From: Mesostigma viride
Lineage: Eukaryota; Streptophyta; Mesostigmatophyceae; Mesostigmatales; Mesostigmataceae
DNA: 64,000 nucleotides
Direction: 5' to 3'
Assembly: GCA_009746045.1 (NCBI GenBank)
Contig: RPFO01000629.1
Coordinates: 1 to 64,000 of the forward strand
Program-made: the position numbers and the translations under genes
Notes under the pieces: model-generated
What the model was told of the DNA's origin: nothing
Databases searched by the model: none
The model's input: only the letters and a program-made list of their open reading frames with translations
Part shown: piece by piece, positions 21,165 to 34,100 of the stretch
Layout of the letters: each line of letters begins with the position of its first letter
Position numbering within the stretch: the first letter of the stretch is position 1

Positions 21165-21810
21165 CTGAGTTCCTAGTGCATCTTGGTGACGTTGCCGTCG
21201 AGACGTTGCTCCAGCTCCTGCGTCAGTGTCCAGGTCTCGGCGCCGTAGGTCAGGATCGTCAGAATGACGACCTTGAAGAGGTCACGTTTGACGATCCGGG
21301 GTAGGGCGGGGTTGCTCCACCAGCGGCGGTGGTCATGGAAGTTGCGCCCACGCCATGCCGATCCGTGTCGTCAGGTGGTCCTCGCAGTCGGGAAGCCAAC
21401 TGCCGAGCAGCTTGGAGCGGCCGGAAGACAGTAGGGCAGTTGACCTCGGTGTCGTCTAAGAGGCGGAGTGTGGGCGGGGGCCCTGCCATGCCGAGGGCCA
21501 GGGCCTCCGTTTTGGGGCTGATTTCTAGTAGACCAAACGCCCGAGCCTTGAGCGGCAGGCAGTCCAGCAAAAGTTGGGCAGACTCCGGCTTAATTCTCGA
21601 TGAGCATGATGTCGTCGGCATAAATGAGGTCAGCTAGTAAATTCTGCTTGTTAGTCGGCCCCCCTTCCCCAAGCTCGTTCGTGATCACTAGGCCAGGGGC
21701 ATGGCCTGCAATGCTAGCAAAGCGGGCACGTGCCTGGCGCATAACGTAATCCACTACAATAATAAACAGGTACGGCGACAGGACGCAACCCTGCCAGACG
21801 CCGGTCTGCA
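21165..21810 (-). mobile_element. LINE reverse-transcriptase fragment
   Basis: Minus-strand reading gives LQTGVWQGCVLSPYLF, DYVMRQARARFASI, then DLIYADDIMLIEN with the catalytic YADD box (about 21596-21632), the segment after it (EISPKTEALALGMAGPPP) and LTYGAETWTLTQELEQRLDG near 21200-21250. These are the palm and C-terminal landmarks of non-LTR retrotransposon RT. An in-frame stop follows IEN and the frame changes, so the copy is dead. The 5' part is missing. Confidence 0.85.
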
Positions 21811-22590
21811 GCCACTACCTGCAGGGGGACGCTGCAACAGGCCGCGGAAGGGAGCCACAGCGGGACGCCGGCCCCACTAAGCACTCCAGCACTCAGGAGG
21901 ACTGTACATAAGTCTCCTCCTGTTCCCTTGTTTACCAATGGCCGTAGTACCTTCCATTTGCTCAGTGTTGCCTGACACGAGGAGATAGACTGGGAACTGG
22001 CCTATGACATGACGTTGGGGTCGTTGGCTCAGGTGGCCCAGGACCCTACTATAGCCTCCTTCGACACTGCAGCAGATATCGTGGTTCTCTGAACATATTT
22101 TCTTTATAGTGAGATGGAAGGGTAGCTGCTATAGCTAGGTTATAGGGTTCACGTGACATACATTTTGAGGCCGGTGCGGCCTGATCCAGATCAGTTGTGG
22201 CCAAAGTTCTGGCCAGTTTTTCTTGGCCAGGTGGCAGGAGCTGCGTTGAGATATAAACCTGCCACTGTCTAGGTTTCTTTGTTAATCACTCGGGTGTAGT
22301 GATTAACTAGATCTAGATTCTTTCTCTCACGCAATATGTGACCTAATAGCCCCGGCAGCCTCACGTGTAAGCTGGCACCGGCAATTAGGACGCCACATGA
22401 CGTCATTTGTTCAGACGCAACATATGCGTGGCGAAAAAATGCCGTCCGGGCCAAGGCCGCATGACTGTCACGCAAAAAAGGACGAAACCAAACCCACCTA
22501 GCTAAGGTCGGCCTCTTTTCTTTTCACAAGGGCGGCGACAGCAAGCCAGGGGAAACGAACATCTGGTTTGACGAACCTGTACTGTCGGAG
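21811..22590. other. Intergenic, no gene recognised; one perfect 10-bp hairpin
   Basis: A hairpin with arms GTTAATCACT / AGTGATTAAC lies at 22281-22307. The sequence gatataaacc upstream of it is TATA-like. I considered a solo LTR but found no paired ends. Confidence 0.35.
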
Positions 22591-22596
22591 CCATTT

Positions 22597-23940
22597 TTGG
22601 CCCTGAGCAGCAATGCCGAAGGGGCGCAAGGCTACAGCAAGGCAGGCAGCGCGCGGGAAGGACGGAACGCCCACACCGCGGGCTGCTGCCGCCAGTCACA
22701 CGCCAGTCGCCTTCAGCGCCAAAAAGAAGCAGCTCGCCACTCTGCTCGCCAAATGCATCAGCCCCGCAGAGGTGGTGGCCGGGCAGTCGAGCAGGTCTTC
22801 GGTGCCGAGGACTGGGTGACGGACGCCAGCTCGTGGAGCTCGAGCCAGCTGAAGTCGGAGGTCCCTTCGATCCCGTGAGCGCTTCAAGCTGCTGGGGAGC
22901 ATGCTCCCCGACGCAGCCGACGATATGGCCAACCTGCATCGGCCTGGCCTGGGCCCGGCTCCGCTCGCTCAACCCCTACTGGCACTCGAAGGACCTGGGC
23001 GAGGATCGACCGCAAGCAAGTGCTCTTCAAGGTCCTGGTCAGGACTCACGGTGCTCACCTACGGCGCCGAGGCATGGACGCTCACGGACAAGATGGTCGC
23101 ACGTGACTGGACGGCACGGTTTCTAGGATGCTCCGACAGGTCCTGAACGTAGGGTCAGTTCAACACATACATCGTTAGAGTCTTTGTCAAATTGTATGCC
23201 TCGCATTACGGACAAGATTAGGCAGCGTATGTAGGATAGATAGCATTTGTAGGACATCTTGCTCGCACCAGTCAGGTAGACACCGCCGTCGGTCTGGCCC
23301 GCCCCCAGCGGCTTGCATGGCCAGCCAGGGCGGCATATCCTCGGACCTGGCCTGGCCGGCCCAAGGACATTCCTAGAACTGAGATTGGTAAATCTGCCAT
23401 ATAAACTATATACACAGCAGTTGCTGGCCGACCTAGTGGTTCCAGCTAAGTTTGAACACCGCATTTCCTCCTTCTCTCTTGCTTGGACTGCTATGCAGAA
23501 CAAGAAGAGGTGGCAGACGAATGTCCAGGCCCACACGCCATTATTACGCACAGGCGCCTGGGCCTAACCGGGCACCTGGCCCGCACAGATCAGGTAGATA
23601 CATCAGATAGACTAGCTGGCACCAAGCCCGCCCAGCCTGGGCGATATGTCCTCACCTGGCGTGCCCCCGGCCGCGCGCGGCAGGGCCGCCACCCGTGGAC
23701 TTTTCGTGATAGACTCGGCATGGACATGTGCTACACTAGACGTGACGGGCTCACACCCGGGCAGCCTCCTGGTTTGTCTGTAATATGGAGGCAGATGGTG
23801 CGCAAGGATAGATGGCAAGTAGTGATGAAGGAGACCACCCCCAAGCCTGTGGGGGCTCCGCGTGTGACCAAGTATGGCATTCATAGCAATTCGGGCCGCG
23901 GTGCCCACACCCCTGTAACTAGGACCTAGATAGCTTATAC
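22597..23940 (+). mobile_element. Decayed LINE, 3' half of RT plus duplicated C-terminal segment
   Basis: From about 22880 the plus strand encodes KLLGSMLPDAADDMAN, GLAWARLRSLNPYWHSKDL, VLTYGAEAWTLTDKM (about 23055-23095) and DGTVSRMLRQVLNV across several frameshifts. This is the typical order after the RT palm in non-LTR elements. A C-terminal piece with GHLARTSQVDT (about 23235-23345) is followed by a second, better preserved version (GHLARTDQVDT, about 23570-23930, ending WRQMVRKDRWQVVMKETTPK). The two similar tails suggest nested or tandem 5'-truncated copies. Confidence 0.8.
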
Positions 23941-24260
23941 CATCCATTCCATCCCATGTTCCCCTCCCACTGAGGACTTATGCTCACGTGACGCAGTCAC
24001 GTATCTATTTATTAATTAATTAATGGAGGCAGATGGTGCGCAAGGATAGATGGCAAATAGTGATGAAGGAGACCACCCCCAAGCCTGTGGGGGCTCCGCG
24101 TGTGACCGCGTATGGCATTCATAGCGATTCGGGCTGCGGTGCCCACACCCCTGTAACTAGGACCTAGATAGCTTACACCTCCATTCCATCCCATGTTCCC
24201 CTCCCACTGAGGACTTATGCTCACGTGACGCAGTCACGTACGTGTCTATTAATTAATTAA
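23786..24260 (+). repeat. Tandem duplicate of the LINE 3' end with ATTA tails
   Basis: The segment from tggaggcagatggtgcgcaa (23786) to the end of the first attaattaat tail (about 24022) is repeated almost exactly to 24245, and both copies end in an ATTA microsatellite. This is the pattern of a 5'-truncated LINE copy landing at, or slipping from, the tail of another. Confidence 0.85.
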
Positions 24261-25103
24261 TTAATTAATGAGCTATTATTGCCCGGAAGAAAGACGGAAC
24301 TCACAAAAATTGGTTTCAATCCCAAGCGTGAATGCAACCTTCAGCAACGTGCTGTACTAGCCATCTGGCACCAAAACAATCATGCAATACGGCCTGCTTA
24401 CAGCACAGAAAGGACTGCAACAGGTATGTGACAACGCAACATACAGACATGGAATTTTAACTCAACAAGATATTGACTGTAAGCATTTAGACAGATTGCA
24501 TCACAGCTGTACGTGGGGATATCCTTACTAGTGGCTGGGCACCTTCCTGAGGGGCATGCTATAGTGTTTTATTCCACGGGCCCCGCTGCCCATAGCTAGA
24601 ATGCAGGGTAGAAGTCCGCAGGTGAAGGTTATTGCCCCTGAGGATAGCCGCTACACTACCGCCTCGTCTGCCATTACAGTAGAGGACGGCTCAGATGAGG
24701 ATTATATCCCCCTCTAGTGGCTACATGGTTGGGGCATGATGCAGACGATGTTTGTAACTTTCGTGTAATTATTTTCTAATGAGATTAGCATGGTACTCCG
24801 TGGCATGCCCATGGGCATGACACGCAAGTACTTTTCCGGCTTACGTACATAGTGGCTGGGCCGCCTCTCTTGAGCCCTTCTGTGTATGTCGTAAATATAG
24901 GACGAGCCATTGAGCTAACAAGAGGCTAGCCAGCGTAGAATTGCCCATAAACGAAAGACCCTTTGACGAGAATTCCACATCCTCCCAAGAGTCGCAAACA
25001 AAGTACAAACAAACCATCGCACACAGCCTGTGACGGCCTGCTGCACATCGTCCACAACTCAGTCAACAGTTCATAACACTTCTCATACATTCTCCATCCC
25101 TAC
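24261..25103. other. Intergenic, nothing recognised
   Basis: Downstream flank of the cysteine synthase-type gene. No frame of convincing composition and no repeat family was seen. Confidence 0.4.
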
Positions 25104-28100
25104 TTAGGGGGGTACGGGCACTACCACGTTAGGTACATCTATCCGCGGTGGTTTGCTGGTGTCCAGCCATTCAGGATAAGGCAGGCCCTGCTTCTTGAGG
25201 TAATCTGGATTGTAAAGCTTCCCTTGGTAACGGGTGCCATAGTCACAGAGAATCGTAACAATGGTGTGCCCAGGTCCAAGGTGCTTCGCCAACTTGATCG
25301 CACCTGCGGCACGCAGTTAAGACGAGGGCAATGTAAATGGACGCACGTACAAAGGCATTTATTATAAGCAGAAGGATCACAGAAGACAAAACACTTTAAA
25401 AGCAGAACCTTCGGCAATACTTGCAGCACATGTGCCATGGAATTGTAATTCCAGGTGCAACAAGCACTCCTTTTTAGTGCGATGTGCACAACACACTGCA
25501 AAGGCACACACAGACACCCACCCACATGCATCATTTACATGTTCACACATACACATAAGCAAGTCACACACGCAGGCAGCCATATGCACCAGCAGATACA
25601 CAGCCATCTGTACACGACGGACACATCAGTCACAACTCACCGAGAGATTTCATCCACGGAATTGTTATTTGGCTGGATAAGACCAAAACATCCAGATTTC
25701 CTGCTCATGTGTTGTCGACGGTGTCTAAAGATGGAAACATGAGACAGCACAGTTACTGCGAGATGATAAGGCATGCTAAACGAATTGTGGACAGACGGCA
25801 GCGAGGGTGCCGGATGCTAGTGGTTAGGGGTACACCCAAGATCTAAAGAGAAGCGCGGGGCCCCATTCCTCCACCAATGGGGTGGGCAATGGACAACCGG
25901 CAGCATGCACCCACCGGCCACGTTGATGCCGGTGGAGGTGCCCATGACCAGCCCCTCCTCCTGCAGCAGGCCCAGCAGCACGTGCATGGCCTCTTCATCC
26001 GTCACGCGGCACTGGAAGTCCACGTTGCCACCGTCGCGCGCAGGCTCCCCCCACCCTGCCAGGTTGCCGGTGATGCGGCCCTGCCCGATGCCCTCCGTCA
26101 GCTGCGCAGGGAAAAAAACAGGCATGGAAACACCGCGGCAGAAAACAATTTGAGGCCTATGCGTGCAACTTGTAGTCAGAGTTGATGCTCGCCAACCGGT
26201 CTGCATCCATGCTGCTCGTCCCCACAACCCTGGCGAGGTGGTAGTCAGCTCTAAATAGTCCGGAACCTTTTGCCACTGCGGCAAATCGGTCCACGGACCT
26301 ACTTAGCTGGCGGCAACCACTCGCCGGTCCACTCAAGTTAATTACCGGAATCAACATGAGTGTACCGGTGAGTGGAGTCAAGCACACACAAAACGCTGTC
26401 TGTCCAGGGAGTTGAGTGGACAACGACAACGATGAGAATGAAGCTTTTGTATTATGCATATAACATGATAGCGGAATGATGAGAATGCTGAGAATGCGTG
26501 GGGCTCAGAATGGGAGTGCAGTGTCACTGGTCCGCCTGGAGCGTGCACCCAATCCCAAAACCCTCTACGCCTAAATGCCCACTGCACACCTACGGCTGGA
26601 AGCCGCTAGAGACGGACAACTGGACATCTCACTAGCCATGCGACCACATCACCACAACACAACGCCCCATCAGTCCTGGATATCCGGTACCCGATGGAGC
26701 ACTACGCTATCGACATGCTAGCTGGCGCTGAACTGTCGGTCCACTCTCGACACCTCAGTACCGTACAGGTACTGAGGTGTCCCGCTGAGCCGCGGTGGGC
26801 AGTACACGGCGCGCAGGCCGAGATCCGTGTGTCAGCCTACACATCTCGGCTAACTGTGGTGGGTAGATTTACCCGCACGCGGGTTACATCCCGTTTTGGG
26901 TGCATCCAAGCGCTGAATGACTATCGGATAGATCAGGTAGAAAGGCTGGGTTACTGCTTCCTTCCTGGCAAGCCGTACCCCTGGACAACTAAGTGTGTGA
27001 CCCAGCCATATGCCGTGTCGGGTAGCTCCCCATTCTCTGCACGAATAACGAAAAGTGCATCCTATTCCTACTTGCAATCGGCATCATGCCATGGTAAGCG
27101 GCACCCTACATAATGCTGTTTGAAAGGCTGCAGGAACCATCCCCAGCACCAGCACCACACATCTGGCTGAAACACACAGACAAGCGTCTGGGTGTTGCCA
27201 CAACCCCCGCGCCATGGCCACCCTCACCACTCTCGCCTTTCTCGTCCTTTTCTCTCCCTTTCCCTTCTGCCACCCCAACCCACCGAGTTGCCCTCCGCCT
27301 TGAGCTCCCCGTGGTCGTAGTAGTTGTAGAGCGCGGAGCCCATCGGGTCCGACAGCCCGATGGTGATCTTGGGGTTCTTCTCCTTGAGGAACTGCATGGG
27401 GCCACCGCCGCATGCACGTGAGGGAGGAAGTTGAGACAGCGCGCCAAACAGGCAACATCCACAAGGAATCAGCAAACCGCGCAGGCCAGCTGGAAGCGCC
27501 CCCTGTGGCCATAATGAACCTCTGTGCATTATATGCAAGCGCGGCGTTAGCTCGTACATACTTTCTATATCGAAAAGACACATGTGTTGAGGTACCATTT
27601 CTTGGGCCACAGCTGGTAAGATAAGCACATGCCAGCAACAGATTCCATAGCTCCTCCTCCAGGGGATAAAATTTTTCTGCAATCTGTTGTTTGGGTTGCT
27701 TTCAATAAGGCTACGTAATGCCTGATCTTGTGCAGAAACGGCCAAAACTGGATGGACCTGCCGCTGGCACCAAAACCTGCCTGCGCTGCACGCCAGGAAG
27801 CATGCCAGGCACAAGACAACGACAAGCTTATTTCCCAAGTCAAACAACAGGTTTGCACCCAAGGCATCCACTGGCGCTGTTTGTACGCGTACCTTCCCTA
27901 CGCCCGCGATGGTACCTCCCGTACCAATGGCGCAGACAAAGCCGTCCACCTTGCCTTGCGTCTGGCGCCAGATCTCGGGGCCTGGCATGCAGCAGGACAC
28001 CATCGCGCCAAATTCGTGGTTGTGTTAGTGGACATGTTTCGGCTAGGAAAAATGATTATCTGCCTCCGAGGTCTCTGTGGCACGATGCGGTCCATGTGAC

Positions 28101-31100
28101 GGGAGAAGGTACCCATGACCTTGATGAAGGCCATGTCGCCCACCAACAACCATAATTGCCATAAAACTGCTACACAGCCTTGATGTCCAGGAGGGTGGAG
28201 ATGGGTCACTCCAACACGAGCAAGGGACGCACGGGCACCCGCATCCCACACTACTCACCCGTTGTCTCGTAGTGAGCCCTCCGGTTGGCTGTGTTATCAA
28301 ACTGCGCAGGACAAGGCCACCAAGGAGTAGAGGCATGACCAGCAGCGCGGAAGAGACATGGACAGGACGGGGGAAAGTTAATGACGCGCACCATTGATGT
28401 CCCATGCAGAGCCACCCCCAAGGTCAGAGGCGCATACGAGAAGCAGATGCTGAGCATATCACCATGCATACGAGAAGCAGATGCTGAGCATATCACCATG
28501 CATACGAGAAGCAGATGCTGAGCATATCACCATGCATACGAGAAGCAGATGCTGAGCATATCACCGTACGCCAGCATCAGGACATACTCCAGCATCACCG
28601 TACGCCAGCCTCAGGAAACGCAACACCCTGAGCGCATCCTGCGCTACAGGTGAGGGTACAGTGCAGAGCGCTCCGCCTGAACGCGACATTGCGCTTGTGC
28701 ACTTGCGCCCTAATGTGCATGCTTGGCCCTTCTTGTAATGAGGGTGGGCACGCAGGCGACATGCAGCAGAAGGCATTGCAGCGCATGCAAAAACGTTGAG
28801 GCATACTTGCCACTCGCTAGCATTTTCTTGGCTTCCAAGAACAGGTCACGCAGCAACAACGCCTGCTGGATGCGTGTTCATGACTTGTACCTGGTTACCC
28901 CAGATGGCGCCTTCAGGGTGTGTCTGCACGAAGGTGCCCACAAGACAGGCAGCACAGCGCATCACGCAGGCAGAGTGGCACAAGTAAGACAGTGTCATTC
29001 TATCCAAACAGGCGTGTGAAAGCCACCAGGGGCAATGGTTGCCGACGTACATATCCTGATTCGGTGCACAGAGGCATGTGTGGCACGAATGCATGGCGAC
29101 AAAGTCAGTGGAGTGTGATGGCGGGTACTGCACACAACGGATAAATGCCAGGTGGCAGCCAGGTGGCGCCTGCTAGTGAGCTACATGACAGCTCTGACTG
29201 AGGTTGAGCCCACAAAGGGGCCCGGCCTGCAATTGTGACAACACAATGCAGTGCTCAAAGCTGCGCAACGCACCGGACAGCTACTTCACTGCATGTTTAT
29301 GATACAGCGTGCCCTCCAATGGCTCAGACTGGCATTGAGGTCATGTTGTTTCCAAACAGAGAAGTAATAAACACAACATGACCCTTCAAGTACAGGGACT
29401 ACAGGCAACAGGGGCACTTGGCAAGTCCATGGGATTCTGAGTGAGGATGCCGGCTGCAAGCATGAAATCGTCAGCACCAGCTACAGCGCAAGGCAAGGGT
29501 CATGCAAACCACTACCATGGCGCCGCCAACTTCCAAACGTAGACCCACAATTTACCAGCACGCGCCTCACCGCCTACTTTGGCCAGCTCCTCTGCCATAA
29601 ATGCCTATCATCACAAACCTAACATCGCTAACTAGTAACTACGCGTGGCCTACCTTGGCCAACTCCTCTGCCAGCCGTCCCGAGTACTTGATGTAGTTGT
29701 TGGGGTTCTTGTAAGGGACGGCGGGCACCTGCGAGCGGATACCAGGGTCGCATGATTCCGCACCGCACATCGCCGTGGGTTACACAGCATGAACATGCAA
29801 AAAAGGGAAGAACGATACGCCGCCAACACCCGTGTCCAAATGCTGGTCTGCCTGGCCAAGACAGACTTGGCATCCATTTCCGCAAGCGCAGGGCAGGACC
29901 AGGAGATGTAATCCACTAGCGACACCTGTTGCCAGCACCAACTCGAGCAGGGGGTCGGCTTGCGCATGCCACGTTTTCCTCGGGCCAAATGACTTTCCAA
30001 GGCCGATGTGGCCAAAGAATTGTGGCAAAGGCCTTGCGCACAACCACTTGCCGCAGCATTGGGCTTTCGGCACATCCTCGTGCTGCGACTGCACTGCCCC
30101 CTGTCGTCGCGTGCAGGCTAGGGGCACCCACCTGTACCAGCTCTGCACCAGAGATGCGCAGCATGTCCTTCTTCTCCTGTTGTGGGTGGAGCATTGACAC
30201 GCAGTAAAACATAAAAAATAACAAATATGAAAACAATGCCGTGCGTAGCGTGCCCTTCTTCTCCTGTTGTGGGTGGAGCGTTGACAAGCAGTAAAACATA
30301 AAAAATAACAAACATGAAAACACTGGTGCGCAGCATGCCCTTCTTCTCCTGTTGTGGGTGGAGCGTTGACAAGCAGTAAAACAACGAAAATAACAAATAT
30401 GAAAACACTGGTGCGCAGCATGCCCTTCTTCTCCTGTTGTGGGTGGAGCGTTGACAAGCAGTAAAACAACGAAAATAACAAATATGAAAACACTGTGGTG
30501 CGCAGCATGCCCTTCTCCTGTTGTGGGTGGAGCGTTGACAAGCAGAAACACAACACAGATAATAAATGATTAATTATTGTGGAGTGCAACGTGCCCTTTT
30601 CCTGTTGTGGGTGGAGGCAACGACAAGCGCCGATGAGCCATGACAAGCATAACAACGTTGAATAAGTTACATATTGAAACATTGCGGTGCGCAGCATGTC
30701 TTGCTTCTAATCATGTATGAAGAGCGATGACAACCAGAACAATGATAAAAAGTTAGAAAATAAAAATCAAACATTGTGGTGCACAGCAGATCTCTCTTTT
30801 CCTGAGGGTGGGGTGGAGTACTGGCAACCAGAACAACAATGAAAACACTATACATCAATACATTGGAGTGCGCAGAACATTCCTCTTGAGCACGCAGGTG
30901 CAGGCATGCATGCTAGTGCCACCGAATGAAGGACAAAGGATGGGGAAACGAGAGATTGAAAGACAGCTGCCAAAGTGCAGGAAGCAATACGGCAGAATTT
31001 ATGACCACCAACGCAAAGCCCGTCAAGATAAATCATCGCCCTTGAAACAGGTGCTACCCCTGATGGCTGAACATGCCTGTAGCCAGCAACCCCCCCACAC

Positions 31101-34100
31101 CCTTCTGACAACCCCCCTTTGAAAGGTGCACTGCTTCACAGGTTGCTTGCATTGCCGCACCTAGCTCCCATCCCCCTCCCATCCCCCATGCCTTCCTCAC
31201 CTGGCTCTGCGTCTCTGGGATGACGATGACCGTCTTGTAACCCTTGGCATTGGCCACGAGCGCAAGACCAATGCCCGTGTTGCCCGCCGTGCCCTCCACC
31301 ACAATGCCCCCGGGCCGAATCAGCCCGCGCTCCTCCGCGTCCTGACGTGGATGCCCGACACGGGTGAGGGCGGGAATCATCAAGGACCGTTGCGCACACA
31401 TGCAAGTAAAGCGCGTGCAAGCAAGGGGATGCACTTGTCAGCTGGGCATGGCCGACCGATGGATGACGGCTCCATGCAATATTGGCTGGCAGTTGCAGTG
31501 CAATGAGAGGGCAGGCAACAACTACAACATGGGCAATGAACCGGTGGTACATTGGCACAGGCAACGTGGTAGTCCCGCCCCCCCTGCCTGCTGCCACGGG
31601 CTGGACAGCGTTGATAAGCACACGCAAACTTGACGTGCATGACGCACGCTGTGTATCTGCTGCCAACATACAAATGCATCGCAGCACGCTTCACCACATC
31701 CGCACGGTTCAGTGCCACATGCCTGAATTGGTTCTGCAGACGGGGTTGCAGGCCCTTGTCTACCGAGACCAAGGGTCAGCGTCTAAAGAACTGTGGAGTG
31801 CACAGTACTTCAGCAGTGCAGCAGGGCAGGCTATCTCCTCGTGTAGACATCACTTGTGGGATGCTATTGGGCACACCAGGGCCAGCGCTTTTGGGAACCA
31901 CACCCAAGAAATCCCTGTGGTGCTGAAGCTGGCGATGCTGCTCTCTCGTGTTTACGGTGTATGTGCCTCGATCGCCAATACACAGCCAACACGCTCCACT
32001 TGTAGATGAGAAGGTGTACGCACGCCTGATCATTCTCTCAAATTCTGGATGGACCTGACTGGCCTATCCAATGCGCCAGCGGTTTTCCTCTTCCTGTTCG
32101 TCCCAGCGCGCTACTCTCCACTCCACTGTACTCCACCGCGCCCCACACCTGCGCCTGCAAGGACTCTACTGTCAGGAGGCACCTTGTGCCACGTGCGTGC
32201 GTGCGCTCACTTTGATGATGTAGAGTGCTGCCCGGTCCTTGACAGAGCTGCCGGGGTTGAGGAACTCGGCCTGGACGCACGCGCGCGGCCCACCAACAGG
32301 GTAGCAGGGACAGGGCGGCGCGGATCAGAGGACTGATGGTTAGCCTCAGGAGAAACTTTGACGGTAAATTGACATGAGTATGTTACAGGGGCAAATCTTA
32401 ATCATCGAGTGCGAGAATAGCAAGGGCAGTGTAGGACACGTCCAGTGCAAAATGGGGCAGTGTAGGACACGTCCAGTGCAAAATGGGGCAGTGTAGGACA
32501 CGTCCAGTGCAAAATGGGGCAGTGTAGGACACGTCCAGTGCAAAATGGGGCAGTGTAGGACACGTCCAGTGCAAAATGGGGCAGTGTAGGACACGTCCAG
32601 TGCAAAATGGGGCAGTGTAGGACACGTCCAGTGCAAAATGGGGCAGTGTAGGACACGTCCAGTGCAAAATGGTAGGGCATTTAGTGATATGAACAGAGGC
32701 CATAGACTCACAAGACTTACAAACAGTGCGTTCACAGTGGACCCATTGTGCAGCACGTAACCTTTGCCACCCACAAAGCCAACCGCCCCCCCCCCAAAAC
32801 CTCGAGGGGCAGGCCCTTAGGCCAGCAACTTGCTCCTGCCACACAAGGAAAGGTCATGCAGTTCACATGCATGTGTCGCAGTGAGGCTGACATACGCCTT
32901 TGGTCATGGCAAGCGAGCATGATCACGCCGGCATCACTTGATAGCTCATGGCATCTCAGCGGTGCCTCTGCAGTGCCATAGTGATCGCCAGCCACCACCC
33001 AGCACATATGGTTGCCCCATCATCCAGACATAGCGGTGGCCCACCACCCAGCGTATGTGGTTGCCCCATCATCCAGACATAGCGGTGGCCCACCACCCAG
33101 CGTATGTGGTTGCCCCATCATCCAGACATAGCGGTGGCCCACCACCCAGCGTATGTGGTTGCCCCATCATCCAGACATAGCGGTGGCCCAGCAGTAGCAT
33201 GTGCGGCGGCCCACCTTCCCATGGATGCCGTACCAAGTTTCCTTGCGCAACACATTCTAGATCCCACGGCACCCACCTTCCCATAAATCTCGCACCCGGT
33301 CTCCTGGGACGCACGGCGCAGCCTGATCAGGGGGGTGTTGCCGATCTGGGGGAACCAGGACGGGTTATGTGTGCGTTTTTGGGTGGGTGGGGAAAGGGGT
33401 AAGGGTGTGCGTGCGGTATGGGGTTTGTGGGAGGGTGAGGGTGGTAGGGAGTAAGGCTTCCGCAAGGGTGGGGTTGCATGGCAAGTGAATGTGTGCGTGT
33501 GGGGTTGCATGGCAAGTAAATGTGTGCGTGTGGGGCTGCATGGCAAGTAAATGTGTCCTGTGGGGTTGCATGGCAGGTAAATGCGTGCGTGTGGGGTTGC
33601 ACGGCAAGTAAATGTGTGCGTGTGGGGTTGCATGGCAGGTAAATGTGTGCGTGTGGGGTTGCATGGCAGGTAAATGTGTGCGTGTGGGGTTGCATGGCAA
33701 GTGAATGTGTGTGTGTGGGGTTGCATGGCAAGTGAATGTGTGAGTGGGGGGTTGCATGGCAAGTAAATGTGTGAGTGTGGGGTTGCATGGCAAGTAAATG
33801 TGTGAGTGTGGGGTTGCATGGCAAGTACATGTGTGCGTGTGGAGTTGCATGGCAGGTAAATGTGTGCGTGTGGGGTTGCATGGCAAGTAAATGTGTGCGT
33901 GTGGGGTTGCATGGCAGGTAAATGTGTGCGTGTGGGGTTGCATGGCAGGTAAATGTGTGCGTGTGGGGTTGCATGGCAAGTAAATGTGTGCGTGTGAAGT
34001 GCGTGGAGAATGGGCGGCCAATAGGACGTATGCACGCACACACCCATGCATATGGACACGGGAGGCACACCAGCTCCAACATCGCTTGTCATATCTCAGT

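Noticed and set aside
22160-22330. Solo LTR
   Set aside because: A TATA-like gatataaacc and repeats are present, but no matching TG..CA ends, second LTR or primer-binding site was found.
25915-31341. Animal-type cystathionine beta-synthase with haem and CBS domains
   Set aside because: The catalytic fold is present, but the 369-codon product has no N-terminal haem motif and no C-terminal CBS-domain pair.
33118-34092. Minus-strand frames rich in His/Thr ([12 protein letters not shown] type)
   Set aside because: Generated by the 31-bp intronic minisatellite; only its downstream end ([13 protein letters not shown]) is exon.
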